From Mycolicibacterium neoaurum VKM Ac-1815D (GTDB lineage: Bacteria > Actinomycetota > Actinomycetes > Mycobacteriales > Mycobacteriaceae), in contig NC_023036.2 in assembly GCF_000317305.3 (NCBI RefSeq), forward strand, positions 4,216,001-4,280,000: 64,000 bases of DNA. The letters are read 5' to 3'. Shown here piece after piece: positions 17,770-32,519 of this stretch (position 1 is its first letter; each line of letters begins with the position of its first letter). Under the pieces are notes generated by a model. It saw only the letters and a list, made by a program, of their open reading frames with translations, was not told the DNA's origin and did no database searches. Position numbers and translations under genes: made by a program.

Positions 17770-17885
17770 GTGTTCGGCGGTGTCCTACTTTTCCACCCTG
17801 TTGGGTAGTATCATTGGCGCTGGTAGGCTTAGCTTCCGGGTTCGGGATGGGACCGGGCGTTTCCCTGCCGCTATGGCCGCCGTAA
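17770..17885 (-). rRNA. rrf: 5S ribosomal RNA
   Basis: About 116 nt, read on the minus strand as TTACGGCGGCCATAGCGGCA through GAACCCGGAAGCTAAG to CCGCCGAACAC. The terminal stem pairs the ends (TACGGCGG with CCGCCG), and the internal loop sequences match mycobacterial 5S rRNA. It is the last gene of the 16S-23S-5S operon. End positions may be off by 1-3 nt. Confidence 0.95.
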
Positions 17886-18074
17886 CTTTATTCACCCTTT
17901 TCTGGGCGTCCCACTGTGTGTTGTGGGAAATCTTTGTGTTTTGGTGGTGGGGTGCGTGAATCCATTGCTGGTTTCTGCGTATCCGATGTGGATGTGTGTG
18001 GTTGCGGGCGTCACGTTTGAGGTGCGTCAATTTTTTTCTTACACATGGTTTGTTTGTTACCCACCCGGGGGTGG
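17886..18074 (-). other. 23S-5S internal transcribed spacer
   Basis: About 190-nt spacer with no tRNA gene and no credible reading frame. It contains a short G/C stem of the type GGGTGGGTAACAAAC adjacent to the 23S 3' end (18050-18075), presumably part of the precursor processing stem. Only homopolymer-rich spacer is otherwise visible. Confidence 0.8.
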
Positions 18075-23117
<5,043 letters not shown>

Positions 23118-23345
23118 ACCCCTCGAACAACGCCGAGGCAGAATTCGAATCAGAAAAATCCGATCACAAACAAAAGACACCAAAAACTGGCATCAAAAAA
23201 ACAAACCATCCCACGTGGCAGGAAGACGGGGAGTCCCCCACCAAGATGGCAAAAAACAACAAACAAAAACCACCAAACACACTATTGAGTTCTCAAACAA
23301 CAGACCAGATTGTATCGAAGCCATCCGTTTCGGGGCAACCCTGCC
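23118..23345 (-). promoter_or_regulatory. rRNA operon leader with antitermination-type element
   Basis: This transcribed leader upstream of 16S contains the strongly conserved mycobacterial rRNA leader core TTTGAGAACTCAATAG on the minus strand (plus 23284-23299), followed by GTGTGTTTGGTGG. It is the region assigned to boxB/boxA-like antitermination signals in mycobacterial rRNA operons. Below it lie U/G-rich repeats and a stem (GGGGACTCCCC near 23228-23238). No gene is present. Confidence 0.75.
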
Positions 23346-23374
23346 AGCTTAAACTATCTTGTCTGGCGAGTCAA
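23346..23374 (-). promoter_or_regulatory. rRNA promoter, proximal (PCL1-like)
   Basis: On the minus strand a -35 TTGACT (23369-23374), a 17-nt spacer and a -10 TAAGCT (23346-23351) match a sigma-A promoter. It is followed by the conserved rRNA leader, the position of the PCL1 promoter in mycobacterial rRNA operons. Strength is not predicted beyond the good -35 match. Confidence 0.75.
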
Positions 23375-23409
23375 GCTTCTCTGTCTCGCGTCTCCGCGGC
23401 GACTTCAAA

Positions 23410-23439
23410 AGATTAGAACTTTGTGCCTTCGGAAGTCAA
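23410..23439 (-). promoter_or_regulatory. rRNA promoter, distal
   Basis: Minus-strand -35 TTGACT (23434-23439), 18-nt spacer and -10 TAATCT (23410-23415), between the murA stop and the proximal promoter. Rapid growers are known to carry more than one promoter between murA and 16S rRNA, and this fits. Transcription from murA may also read into the operon. Confidence 0.7.
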
Positions 23440-23480
23440 ATCCGCTGGTCAGAGCCATAATGTCGCGCTTGACCGGTCTC

Positions 23481-24737
23481 TTACGAGTGTACGCGCTCGA
23501 TCCCGGCGCCCAAGCTGACCAGGTTTTCGACGAACATCGGATACCCGCGATCGATGTGATAGACGTCGTGCACCTCGGTCTCGCCGTCGGCAACGAGGCC
23601 GGCGAGAACCAATCCGGCTCCCGCCCGGATATCCGATGCCCAGACCGGGGCGCTGGACAACTGCGGGATCCCCCGCACCACCGCATGGTGGCCGTCGGTC
23701 CGCGCGTCGGCCCCGAGCCGGATCATCTCCTCCACGAAACGGAACCGCGCCTCGAACACGTTCTCGGTGATCATCGAGGTGCCGTCGGCGATACACGCCA
23801 GCCCGATCGCCATCGGCTGCAGATCGGTCGGAAAGCCTGGGAACGGCAATGTCGCCACATTGACCGCCTTCGGCCGTTCGTACTGCACGACCCGGAAGCC
23901 GTTGTCGTTCTGCGTGACCGTCGCCCCCGCATCGTGCAGCTTGTGCAACACCAGCTGCAGGTGCGCGGGATCGACCCCCGTCACCGAGATGTCCCCCCGG
24001 GTCATCGCCGCGGCAATCCCCCACGTGGCGGCGACGATGCGATCGCCGATCACGCGATGTTCGGTCGGATAGAGCCGGTCCACCCCGGTGATCGTCAAGG
24101 TCGACGACCCCGCACCGGAGACCTGCGCCCCCATCTGGTTGAGCATCATGCAGATATCGGCGATATCGGGTTCGCGCGCCGCGTTGTGGATGGTGGTCAC
24201 GCCCTCGGCGAGCACCGCGGCCATCAAGATGTTCTCGGTCGCCCCCACCGAGGGGAACTCGAGCTGTATCTCGGCTCCCCGGAGATGGTCGGCTTCGGCG
24301 ACGACGCAGCCGTGCTCGATATTGCACCTGGCACCCAGTTGACGCAGGCCGGCCTGGTGCATGTCCAGGGGCCGTGATCCGATGGCGTCGCCACCGGGGA
24401 GGGCGACCTTGGCCCGCCGGGCCCGCCCCACCAGCGGTCCGAGCACACAGACCGACGCACGGAACTGCCGCACCGCCGCGAAGTCGGCATCGTACTTGAC
24501 CTCATCGGGTGAGGTGATCCGCACGGTCGAACCGTCCAACTCCACGGTGGCGCCCAGTCCCCTGAGCACCTCCGCCATCAACGGCACATCCAGGATGTCC
24601 GGACAGTTGGTGATCGTGCTGGTGCCCTCGGCCAACAACGCGGCCGCCATCAGTTTCAGGACACTGTTCTTTGCTCCCCCGACGGCGACCTCGCCAGATA
24701 ACCGGCTTCCGCCCGTCACCACGAAACGATCGCTCAC
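23481..24737 (-). CDS. murA: UDP-N-acetylglucosamine 1-carboxyvinyltransferase MurA
   Basis: 418-aa cytosolic enzyme that adds enolpyruvate from PEP to UDP-GlcNAc, the first committed step of peptidoglycan synthesis. It has the inside-out alpha/beta barrel motifs GGAKNSVLK near the N-terminus and PFPGFPTDLQPM. The loop residue that is usually the fosfomycin target Cys115 is Asp117 here (LPGGDAIGSRP), as in M. tuberculosis, so it should be intrinsically insensitive to fosfomycin. GTG 24737 matches the family start. It lies directly upstream of the rRNA operon, the hallmark location of mycobacterial rrnA. Confidence 0.97.
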   Translation of the reverse strand: MSDRFVVTGGSRLSGEVAVGGAKNSVLKLMAAALLAEGTSTITNCPDILDVPLMAEVLRGLGATVELDGSTVRITSPDEVKYDADFAAVRQFRASVCVLGPLVGRARRAKVALPGGDAIGSRPLDMHQAGLRQLGARCNIEHGCVVAEADHLRGAEIQLEFPSVGATENILMAAVLAEGVTTIHNAAREPDIADICMMLNQMGAQVSGAGSSTLTITGVDRLYPTEHRVIGDRIVAATWGIAAAMTRGDISVTGVDPAHLQLVLHKLHDAGATVTQNDNGFRVVQYERPKAVNVATLPFPGFPTDLQPMAIGLACIADGTSMITENVFEARFRFVEEMIRLGADARTDGHHAVVRGIPQLSSAPVWASDIRAGAGLVLAGLVADGETEVHDVYHIDRGYPMFVENLVSLGAGIERVHS

Positions 24738-24808
24738 GCGGTCAGTGTAAGCAGATGGTGACCCAGTTTCAGAACGCTGCGGCCATGACCGGCCGGTACC
24801 GTTTAGCC

Positions 24809-25390
24809 ATGGCTGTGCACCTCACCCGCATCTACACCCGGACCGGAGACGACGGCACCACCGGGTTGAGTGATTTCAGCCGCGTGTCGAAGAACGACGC
24901 CCGGCTGGAGGCCTACGCCGACTGTGACGAGGCCAACGCGGCGATCGGTGTCGCCGTGTCGATGGGCGATCCGGACGACCGCATCCGGGACGTCCTGCTG
25001 CAGATTCAGAATGACCTGTTCGACGCCGGCGCGGACCTCTCCACGCCTGTCGTCGAGGATCCGGAATATCCCCCGCTGCGGGTGCGCCAGGACTACATCG
25101 ACCGCCTCGAGGGCTGGTGCGACGAATTCAACGAGGGCCTGCCGAACCTGGACTCGTTCATCCTGCCCGGCGGAACACCGCTGTCCGCACTGCTGCACGT
25201 GGCGCGGACGGTGACTCGTCGGGCCGAGCGGGCTGCCTGGCGTGCGGTCGACGAGCATGGCGATTCGGTCAACGTCTTGCCGGCGAAGTACCTCAACCGG
25301 CTATCCGACCTGCTGTTCATCCTGTCGCGGGTGGCCAATCCGGCCGGCGACGTCAAGTGGCAGCCGGGCGGTCAACGCACCCGGCCGTGA
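24809..25390 (+). CDS. Cob(I)alamin adenosyltransferase, PduO type
   Basis: 193-aa ATP:corrinoid adenosyltransferase (EutT/PduO fold; Rv1314-like) that makes adenosylcobalamin, the cofactor of methylmalonyl-CoA mutase. The ATP-binding N-terminus RIYTRTGDDGTTGLSD, the SFILPGGTPLSALLHVART segment with the RRAER motif, and LNRLSDLLFILSR are all family signatures. ATG 24809 is chosen from homologues (MAVHLTRIYTRTGD); an in-frame ATG at 24785 is possible. No Shine-Dalgarno is evident. It is divergent from murA and convergent with the DUF2550 gene, 13 nt away. Confidence 0.94.
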   Translation: MAVHLTRIYTRTGDDGTTGLSDFSRVSKNDARLEAYADCDEANAAIGVAVSMGDPDDRIRDVLLQIQNDLFDAGADLSTPVVEDPEYPPLRVRQDYIDRLEGWCDEFNEGLPNLDSFILPGGTPLSALLHVARTVTRRAERAAWRAVDEHGDSVNVLPAKYLNRLSDLLFILSRVANPAGDVKWQPGGQRTRP

Positions 25391-25403
25391 CGGCGCGCTC
25401 AGC

Positions 25404-25835
25404 TCAGTTCCGGCGCCGCGCGCGTGGCGACGGTCGTGACTCCAGCCACGAGGTGAACGCGGTCAGCGCTCCGCGATCCAGCGCGATCTCGAAACTGCGG
25501 TCGCTGTCACGCAGCTGCAGCACCGCGATCTCGTCGCTCATGATGTCGAACTCGTCGCCACGAGGGGCTCGGCGGGAGACCACTTCCAGGCCCAGCCGGC
25601 TCAGCCGCCGGTCCGGCCACCAGCGGGCACTCGAGAGTCGATAGAACTCGGCCTCGGCCTCCCGGTAGCGCAGCACCCCGTGGCGCCAACCGTGGCCGCC
25701 ATCGGCAGGGAAGTCCCGAAGGATTGCGGCGGTGCCGCCCACCTGGCGCAGCTTCCACAGCCGATATCCCAGCGCGGCGACGGCAAGCAGCAAAACGCCG
25801 ACGAGCGCGACCATGAACAACATGGACGCGCTCAT
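25404..25835 (-). CDS. DUF2550 family membrane protein (Rv1312-like)
   Basis: 143-aa protein with one N-terminal transmembrane helix (about residues 4-26, LFMVALVGVLLLAVAALGYRL) and a soluble, Arg-rich domain holding WRHGVLRYREAEAEFYRL and RWWPDRRLSR. It is the conserved last gene of the mycobacterial atp cluster, starting 12 nt after the atpC stop. The family has no established function; a PH-like fold is conceivable but is not shown here. Its position suggests a membrane-associated partner of the ATP synthase region or simple hitch-hiking. Confidence 0.88.
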   Translation of the reverse strand: MSASMLFMVALVGVLLLAVAALGYRLWKLRQVGGTAAILRDFPADGGHGWRHGVLRYREAEAEFYRLSSARWWPDRRLSRLGLEVVSRRAPRGDEFDIMSDEIAVLQLRDSDRSFEIALDRGALTAFTSWLESRPSPRARRRN

Positions 25836-25847
25836 CGGCGTTGCCTA

Positions 25848-26213
25848 CTAGTCGATCTGGCCGACGGCGCGTAGCCGGGCACGGCCCCACGCCGCGGTGG
25901 CTTCGTCGTCGGATTCGGAATCCCGCTTGGCGGCGTCGGCGTCGACCTCCGACTCGAACTGGGCGTTCTCCACCAGCAGGCTGACCCCGCCCTCGGTCAC
26001 CGACAGGAATCCGCCGTCGACCGCGATCCGCAGGTCATCCTCGCCCTCACGCTCAACGCGCACCATCGCGTCGTCGACGAGCTGAGCCACCAGCGGAATA
26101 TGCCGCGGCAGGATGCCGATCTCGCCCGCGGTGGTGCGGGTGAAGACGAACGTCGCCTTGCCGGACCACAGCTTGCGCTCGACGGCGACGATCTCGACGT
26201 CAAGTTCAGCCAT
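25848..26213 (-). CDS. atpC: F-type ATP synthase epsilon subunit
   Basis: 121-aa central-stalk subunit that couples gamma rotation and regulates ATP hydrolysis. The N-terminal beta sandwich is visible (ELDVEIVAVERKLWSGKA, GEIGILPRHIPLVAQL). The C-terminal helical part is short, as is typical of mycobacterial epsilon, which limits ATPase activity. The frame starts at ATG 26213. It is last of the ATP synthase subunits, 33 nt after the atpD stop and 12 nt before the DUF2550 gene. Confidence 0.96.
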   Translation of the reverse strand: MAELDVEIVAVERKLWSGKATFVFTRTTAGEIGILPRHIPLVAQLVDDAMVRVEREGEDDLRIAVDGGFLSVTEGGVSLLVENAQFESEVDADAAKRDSESDDEATAAWGRARLRAVGQID

Positions 26214-26246
26214 TGGACACCACCTTTCGGATCAGCCGTACCTGCA

Positions 26247-27677
<1,431 letters not shown>

Positions 27678-27708
27678 ATCTCTTCTTCGCTTTCGCTCTT
27701 ACGTCGGC

Positions 27709-28638
27709 CTATTTGGCGTCGGCCAGCGCGTTGGCGCCACCGACGATCTCGCTGATTTCCTGGGTGATCTGCGCCTGACGCTCGCGGTTGGCCGCCAGCG
27801 TGAGTGCCTTGATCAGATCGTCGGCGTTGTCGGTGGCCGACTTCATGGCGCGCCGGCGCGAGGCCGACTCCGAGGCAGCCGCCTCCAGCAATGCGGCGTA
27901 CACGCGGGTGGCGATGTAGCGCGGCAGCAGGGCGTCGAACAGCGTCTCGGCGTTCGGTTCGAAGGAGAACAGCGTGCGCGGGCCGTCCTCGGGCTCCTCG
28001 TCCCCCACGTACTCGACGACCATCGGGGCGACCCGCAGTGCCACCGCGGTCTGCGACAGCATCGAGCGGAACTCGGTCGACACGATGTGAATCTCGTCGA
28101 CGCCGAGAACACCGTCAGCGCCGGCGCCGTCCTCGTCATCGTCGGCGCCCGACATGAACGCCGTCACCAGGGTGTCGGCGATCTCCTTGGCGTGCTCATA
28201 GGTCGGACGCTCGGAGAAGCCGGTCCAGGACTCGGCGACATTGCGCTGGCGGAAGTTGTAGTAACCCAGCGCCTTCCGCCCGATGACGTAGAGCACCGGA
28301 TCCTTGCCCTCGTCGCGCAGCAGCGAGAACAGTTCTTCGGCGCGACGCAGCACGTTGGCGTTGTACCCACCGCACAGACCGCGATCCGAGGACACCACCA
28401 ACACGGCGGCCCGCTTCGGGTTGTCCCGCGGCACGAGCAACGGGTGGTCCAGCGCGCTGGCACTGGCCAGCTCGGTGAGCATGTTGGTGATCTCGGTGCT
28501 GTAGGGCCGGGCCGCGTCGACCCGGGCCTGCGCCTTGGCGATCCGCGACGTGGCGATCAGTTCCTGGGCCTTCGTGATCTTCTTGATCGACGAAGCGGAT
28601 TTGATACGTCCGCGTAGCTCGCGCAGTGTGGCTGCCAT
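27709..28638 (-). CDS. atpG: F-type ATP synthase gamma subunit
   Basis: 309-aa rotor shaft of F1. The N-terminal coiled-coil (RELRGRIKSASSIKKITKA) and C-terminal coiled-coil (IKALTLAANRERQAQITQE) frame a Rossmann-like middle domain. An acidic, glycine-rich insertion around residues 165-180 (DDDEDGAGADG) corresponds to the extra loop found only in mycobacterial gamma, which has been linked to suppression of ATP hydrolysis. The stop lies 31 nt before atpD. The insertion is longer-looking and more acidic than I recall from M. tuberculosis, but this needs an alignment. Confidence 0.97.
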   Translation of the reverse strand: MAATLRELRGRIKSASSIKKITKAQELIATSRIAKAQARVDAARPYSTEITNMLTELASASALDHPLLVPRDNPKRAAVLVVSSDRGLCGGYNANVLRRAEELFSLLRDEGKDPVLYVIGRKALGYYNFRQRNVAESWTGFSERPTYEHAKEIADTLVTAFMSGADDDEDGAGADGVLGVDEIHIVSTEFRSMLSQTAVALRVAPMVVEYVGDEEPEDGPRTLFSFEPNAETLFDALLPRYIATRVYAALLEAAASESASRRRAMKSATDNADDLIKALTLAANRERQAQITQEISEIVGGANALADAK

Positions 28639-28645
28639 TGGTTAC

Positions 28646-30295
28646 CTAGGCCTTCTTGGGAGCAGGCTTACGGACCTTGACCGATTCCTTCTCCAGGTCC
28701 TCGGGATCCAGAGCTTCGGAGTCGGCCTCGTTGACGACGACGGAGCTACCGTCGCTCGCCGAGAAGCCCTTCTTGAAGTCGTTGATGACGTTGACCAGCT
28801 TCTGCTCGGCCTCCTCGGAGAGCTTCTTGGTCTCCCGAATGCCGTCGAGGATGTCGGAGTGGCTGGCCTTCACGTGCTCGAGCAGCTCGTCGACGAAGCG
28901 CGAAACGTCCTCAGCGGGAACCGAATCGAGGTGGCCCTGAGTACCGAGGAAGATGGCGACAACCTGGTCCTCGACGGCCAGCGGGCTGTACTGGGGCTGC
29001 TTGAGCAGCTCGACCAGGCGCACACCGCGGTCCAGCTGCGCCTTGGAGGCCGCATCCAGATCGGAGGCGAAGGCCGCGAAGGCCTCCAGCTCGCGGTACT
29101 GCGACAGGTCCAGACGCAGCGAACCCGCAACCTCTTTCATCGCCTTGATCTGCGCGGCGCCACCGACGCGGGAGACCGACACACCGACGTTGACGGCCGG
29201 TCGCACGCCCTGGTTGAACAGGTCGGACTCCAGGAAGCACTGACCGTCGGTGATCGAGATGACGTTGGTCGGGATGAACGCCGAGATGTCGTTGGCCTTG
29301 GTCTCGATGATCGGCAGCCCGGTCATCGAACCACCACCGAGCTCATCGGACAGCTTGGCGCAACGCTCCAGCAGGCGAGAGTGCAGGTAGAACACGTCAC
29401 CGGGGAATGCCTCGCGGCCCGGCGGGCGACGCAGCAGCAGCGAGATGGCGCGGTAGGCGTCGGCCTGCTTGGACAGATCGTCGAAAACGATCAGGACGTG
29501 CTTGCCGTCGTACATCCAGTGCTGGCCGATGGCCGAACCGGTGTAGGGGGCAAGCCATTTGAAGCCGGCGGGGTCGGACGCCGGGGCCGCGACGATGGTG
29601 GTGTACTCCATCGCGCCGCCGTCTTCCAGCGCACGCTTGACCGAGGCGATCGTGGTGCCCTTCTGGCCGATCGCGACGTACACGCAACGCACCTGCTGGT
29701 TCGGGTCACCGGTCTCCCACGCCTGACGCTGGTTCAGGATGGTGTCGACGCAGACCGCGGTCTTACCGGTCTTGCGGTCGCCGATGATCAGCTGACGCTG
29801 GCCGCGACCGATCGGGGTCATGGCGTCGATGGCCTTGATACCGGTCTGCAGCGGCTCGCCGACACCCTGGCGCTGAACCACCGAGGGGGCCTGAAGTTCC
29901 AGTTCGCGACGGGTGTCCGAGGCGATATCGCCCTGGCCGTCGATCGGCTGGCCGAGCGGGTTGACCACGCGGCCGAGGAAGGCGTCGCCGACGGGCACCG
30001 AGAGGACCTCGCCGGTCCGCTTGACCTGCTGACCCTCTTCGATCTTGTTGAACTCGCCCAGGATCACGGCGCCGACGCTGTGCTCGTCGAGGTTGAGCGC
30101 CACGCCCAGCACGCCGCCCTCGAACTCGAGCAATTCCTGGGTCATGACCGAGGGCAGGCCCTCGACGTGGGCGATGCCGTCACCGGCATCGACGACGGTG
30201 CCGACCTCTTCCCGCTCGGTGTCGGCGGAAAACGAGGATACGTAGCCCTCGATGGCACCTTCGATATCAGAAGCGGAGATTGTCAACTCTGCCAT
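28646..30295 (-). CDS. atpA: F-type ATP synthase alpha subunit
   Basis: 549-aa non-catalytic nucleotide-binding subunit of F1. Walker A is GDRKTGKTAVC; the arginine-finger region VGVSVSRVGGAAQ is present. After about residue 510 the protein carries the mycobacteria-specific C-terminal extension (SSVVVNEADSEALDPEDLEK then VRKPAPKKA), known to help block ATP hydrolysis. ATG 30295 is family-standard. It lies 7 nt before atpG and 46 nt after the fused b-delta gene. Confidence 0.98.
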   Translation of the reverse strand: MAELTISASDIEGAIEGYVSSFSADTEREEVGTVVDAGDGIAHVEGLPSVMTQELLEFEGGVLGVALNLDEHSVGAVILGEFNKIEEGQQVKRTGEVLSVPVGDAFLGRVVNPLGQPIDGQGDIASDTRRELELQAPSVVQRQGVGEPLQTGIKAIDAMTPIGRGQRQLIIGDRKTGKTAVCVDTILNQRQAWETGDPNQQVRCVYVAIGQKGTTIASVKRALEDGGAMEYTTIVAAPASDPAGFKWLAPYTGSAIGQHWMYDGKHVLIVFDDLSKQADAYRAISLLLRRPPGREAFPGDVFYLHSRLLERCAKLSDELGGGSMTGLPIIETKANDISAFIPTNVISITDGQCFLESDLFNQGVRPAVNVGVSVSRVGGAAQIKAMKEVAGSLRLDLSQYRELEAFAAFASDLDAASKAQLDRGVRLVELLKQPQYSPLAVEDQVVAIFLGTQGHLDSVPAEDVSRFVDELLEHVKASHSDILDGIRETKKLSEEAEQKLVNVINDFKKGFSASDGSSVVVNEADSEALDPEDLEKESVKVRKPAPKKA

Positions 30296-30341
30296 GGTTT
30301 TTCGTCTTCCTACCTTTGATCTGGGTGATAAGTCTTCTGGA

Positions 30342-31673
30342 TCAGTCCGGCAGCTGGGTCTGCGCTGCAGCCAAGCGGGACGCGATGGAACCGTCGATCA
30401 CCTCGTCACCGACGGTGATCGAGAGACCACCGAGCAGTTCCGGATCGACATGCAGTTGCACGGACACCGGATGTCCGTAGATGCGGGTCAGCACGGACGT
30501 GAGCCGTTCCTGCTGGGCATCGGTCAGGTCCGCCGCGGCACTGACATGAGCGACGATCTCACCGCGACGGGCGACTGCCAGCTCGGCGAGGTCGATGACG
30601 GCCTCGTCGGCACGCTCACCACGCAGCAGGGTGACCGTCTGCGCCAGCAGCGCAGCCGCGGTGGAGTTGGTCGCGTCTCCGACGACCTTGTCCAACAGCG
30701 CGACTCGACCGTCGGCAGGAGCCGTGTAATCGCTGAGCAGCGCGCTCAGGCGCGGCTCGGTGTCCAGGACGCGACCGAAGCGGAACAGGTGATCCTCGAC
30801 CTCGTCGACCTCACCGGCGACGCCGGCGCGCTGGAGCAGGGCCAGCCGAGCGGTGTGCTCGATACCGTCGATCAGGTTGGCCTCGGTGGACCAGCGCTGT
30901 GCGACTGCGGTGCGGACGAGCTTGAGAGCCGGGTCGCCGATCTTGCCGGCCAGCAGCCTGTCGGCGAGTGCCAGCTTGGCCGTCGGGTTGTCGGTCGGTT
31001 CGGCCAGATGCTTCTTCAACGTCGACTCGCCGAGCAGCAACTTGGCGACCGCGGTCAGATCATCGGCCAGTGTTGTCAGACCGTTGGCATCCAGACCGCT
31101 TGCCACCGAATCGAATTCGGAGACCAGCTCGGCCAGGGCCGCACGGCTGGCGGCCCGCAGACCCACCGTCACGCCGGTCTCGAAGTTGGCTTCCGAGGGA
31201 GCCATCTGGTCGAGATCGTCGAGGAAGCGGTCGACCGTGGCTGCCTGCGCGGCCGGGTCGGCGACATGGGCGCGAACCAGTTCGGCTGCCTTGGTCACGG
31301 CTTCCTCACCGAGACCCATCCGCAGCTCGCGGACGACCTGCTGGCGCAACAAGTGCACCTGCTGGCCGCCCTGGGCCTTGATGCGCTCGGCATCCTGGAC
31401 GGCCTGTTCGGCCAGCTGCGCCTTGATCCGCTCGGAGTCGTGGCGTGCCTCGTCGGTGACGTGGCTGGACTCAGCGGCGGCGTCGGCGAGCGCCTTGGCG
31501 TGCATCGCATCGGCATCAGCGAGCTTCTTTGCCGCCTCGGCACTTTCGGCAAGGGCGACGCGGATGGCCTCCTGCTGCTTGACCATCAGCCCCTTGATCA
31601 GGGGAACCACCCATTTGCTGATGATGAACACGATGACGGCAAAGCCGATCAGCTGTCCGATGAATATCGACAT
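30342..31673 (-). CDS. atpFH: Fused ATP synthase b-delta subunit
   Basis: 443-aa fusion of a second b-type subunit and delta. Residues 1-25 form a transmembrane helix (GQLIGFAVIVFIISKWVVPL), followed by a long Ala/Glu/Lys-rich coiled-coil stalk (about 30-170). The C-terminal half (about 200-440) is the OSCP/delta domain, ending LLGGLSITVGDEVIDGSIAS. This fusion is a hallmark of mycobacterial and related ATP synthases (Rv1307). It starts at ATG 31673, 4 nt after the atpF stop. Together with the separate b subunit it forms the asymmetric peripheral stalk. Confidence 0.96.
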   Translation of the reverse strand: MSIFIGQLIGFAVIVFIISKWVVPLIKGLMVKQQEAIRVALAESAEAAKKLADADAMHAKALADAAAESSHVTDEARHDSERIKAQLAEQAVQDAERIKAQGGQQVHLLRQQVVRELRMGLGEEAVTKAAELVRAHVADPAAQAATVDRFLDDLDQMAPSEANFETGVTVGLRAASRAALAELVSEFDSVASGLDANGLTTLADDLTAVAKLLLGESTLKKHLAEPTDNPTAKLALADRLLAGKIGDPALKLVRTAVAQRWSTEANLIDGIEHTARLALLQRAGVAGEVDEVEDHLFRFGRVLDTEPRLSALLSDYTAPADGRVALLDKVVGDATNSTAAALLAQTVTLLRGERADEAVIDLAELAVARRGEIVAHVSAAADLTDAQQERLTSVLTRIYGHPVSVQLHVDPELLGGLSITVGDEVIDGSIASRLAAAQTQLPD

Positions 31674-31677
31674 CTAC

Positions 31678-32175
31678 CTATTTCCGTCCCGAATTCACGT
31701 CGACGCCGAGGATGCGGCTGGCCAGGGTGGCCGAAAGGCCATCCACTGACGAGGACAACTCGGCTTGAGCAGCGGTGCCCTGTTGGGACAGTTGCTCATT
31801 GGCCTGGCGTACCGTCTCGGCGACCTCTCCGCTGGCCTCGGCGCGCTTGGCGTCGACGACCTGGCGGCCCTCGTTGCGCGCCTCGTCACGCAGAGCCGAT
31901 GCCTCGGCGCGTGCGCCGGCCATCGCCTCCTGGTAGTCGGCCTGCGCAGCAGCCACCTGTTCGGCGGATTTGCGACTGTCGGCCGCGGTCTTGGCCAGCA
32001 TGGCCTCGCGCTCGGCCAACACCTTGCTGATCGGCGGCACCACCCACTTCCAGATCACGCCGAGCGTGATCAGGAAGATGAGCAGCACTGCGAAGAAGGT
32101 GCCGTTGGGGAGCAGGAAGTTACTGGTCCCCCCGCCCTCTTCGGCCGCGAGAATGGTCGTGGTGACTTCACCCAT
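31678..32175 (-). CDS. atpF: ATP synthase b subunit
   Basis: 165-aa peripheral-stalk subunit. After a short periplasmic N-terminus (TTTILAAEEGGGTSNFL) comes one transmembrane helix (FFAVLLIFLITLGVIWKWVV) and a long Ala/Glu-rich coiled coil. Oddly, the N-terminal ILAAEEGG is shared with the a subunit encoded two genes away. It lies 11 nt after the atpE stop. The second b-like helix is supplied by the fused b-delta subunit. Confidence 0.95.
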   Translation of the reverse strand: MGEVTTTILAAEEGGGTSNFLLPNGTFFAVLLIFLITLGVIWKWVVPPISKVLAEREAMLAKTAADSRKSAEQVAAAQADYQEAMAGARAEASALRDEARNEGRQVVDAKRAEASGEVAETVRQANEQLSQQGTAAQAELSSSVDGLSATLASRILGVDVNSGRK

Positions 32176-32186
32176 GTGGCAGGTTC

Positions 32187-32450
32187 TTAACCCTGGAGGC
32201 CGGGCGTGGCGAAGACGAACAGCGCCATGAAGGCCAGGTTGATGAAGTACGCGGCCTCGACCAGACCGACGGTGATGAAGAACGGCGTGAACAGCCGGCC
32301 CTGGGCCTCGGGCTGGCGGGCGATGCCCGAGATCAGCGCGTTACCGGCGATACCGTCACCGATACCGGCGCCGATGGCACCGCCACCCATGATCAGACCG
32401 CCACCGATCAGAGCGCCAGCAGTGATGATGGCGTTGGGATCGAGTTCCAT
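32187..32450 (-). CDS. atpE: ATP synthase c subunit (proteolipid ring)
   Basis: 87-aa hairpin of two transmembrane helices, the proton-carrying ring subunit. The ion-binding carboxylate is Glu65 in VGLVEAAYFIN. Asp32, Ala67 and Ile70, equivalent to the M. tuberculosis Asp28, Ala63 and Ile66 that line the bedaquiline site, are the drug-sensitive forms. ATG 32450 has GGAGG 8 nt upstream; the longer frame lacks support. Between atpB (70 nt) and atpF (11 nt). Confidence 0.98.
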   Translation of the reverse strand: MELDPNAIITAGALIGGGLIMGGGAIGAGIGDGIAGNALISGIARQPEAQGRLFTPFFITVGLVEAAYFINLAFMALFVFATPGLQG

Positions 32451-32519
32451 TACTTTCTTCCTCCTTGTAACTGGCGGCGGTGCCACCAGGACTGCTTCAT
32501 TCGGGTCGTGCGGGTCGTG

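Noticed and set aside
28535..30319. 594-aa plus-strand frame opposite atpA
   Set aside because: atpA on the other strand is unambiguous; this frame has no recognisable domains.
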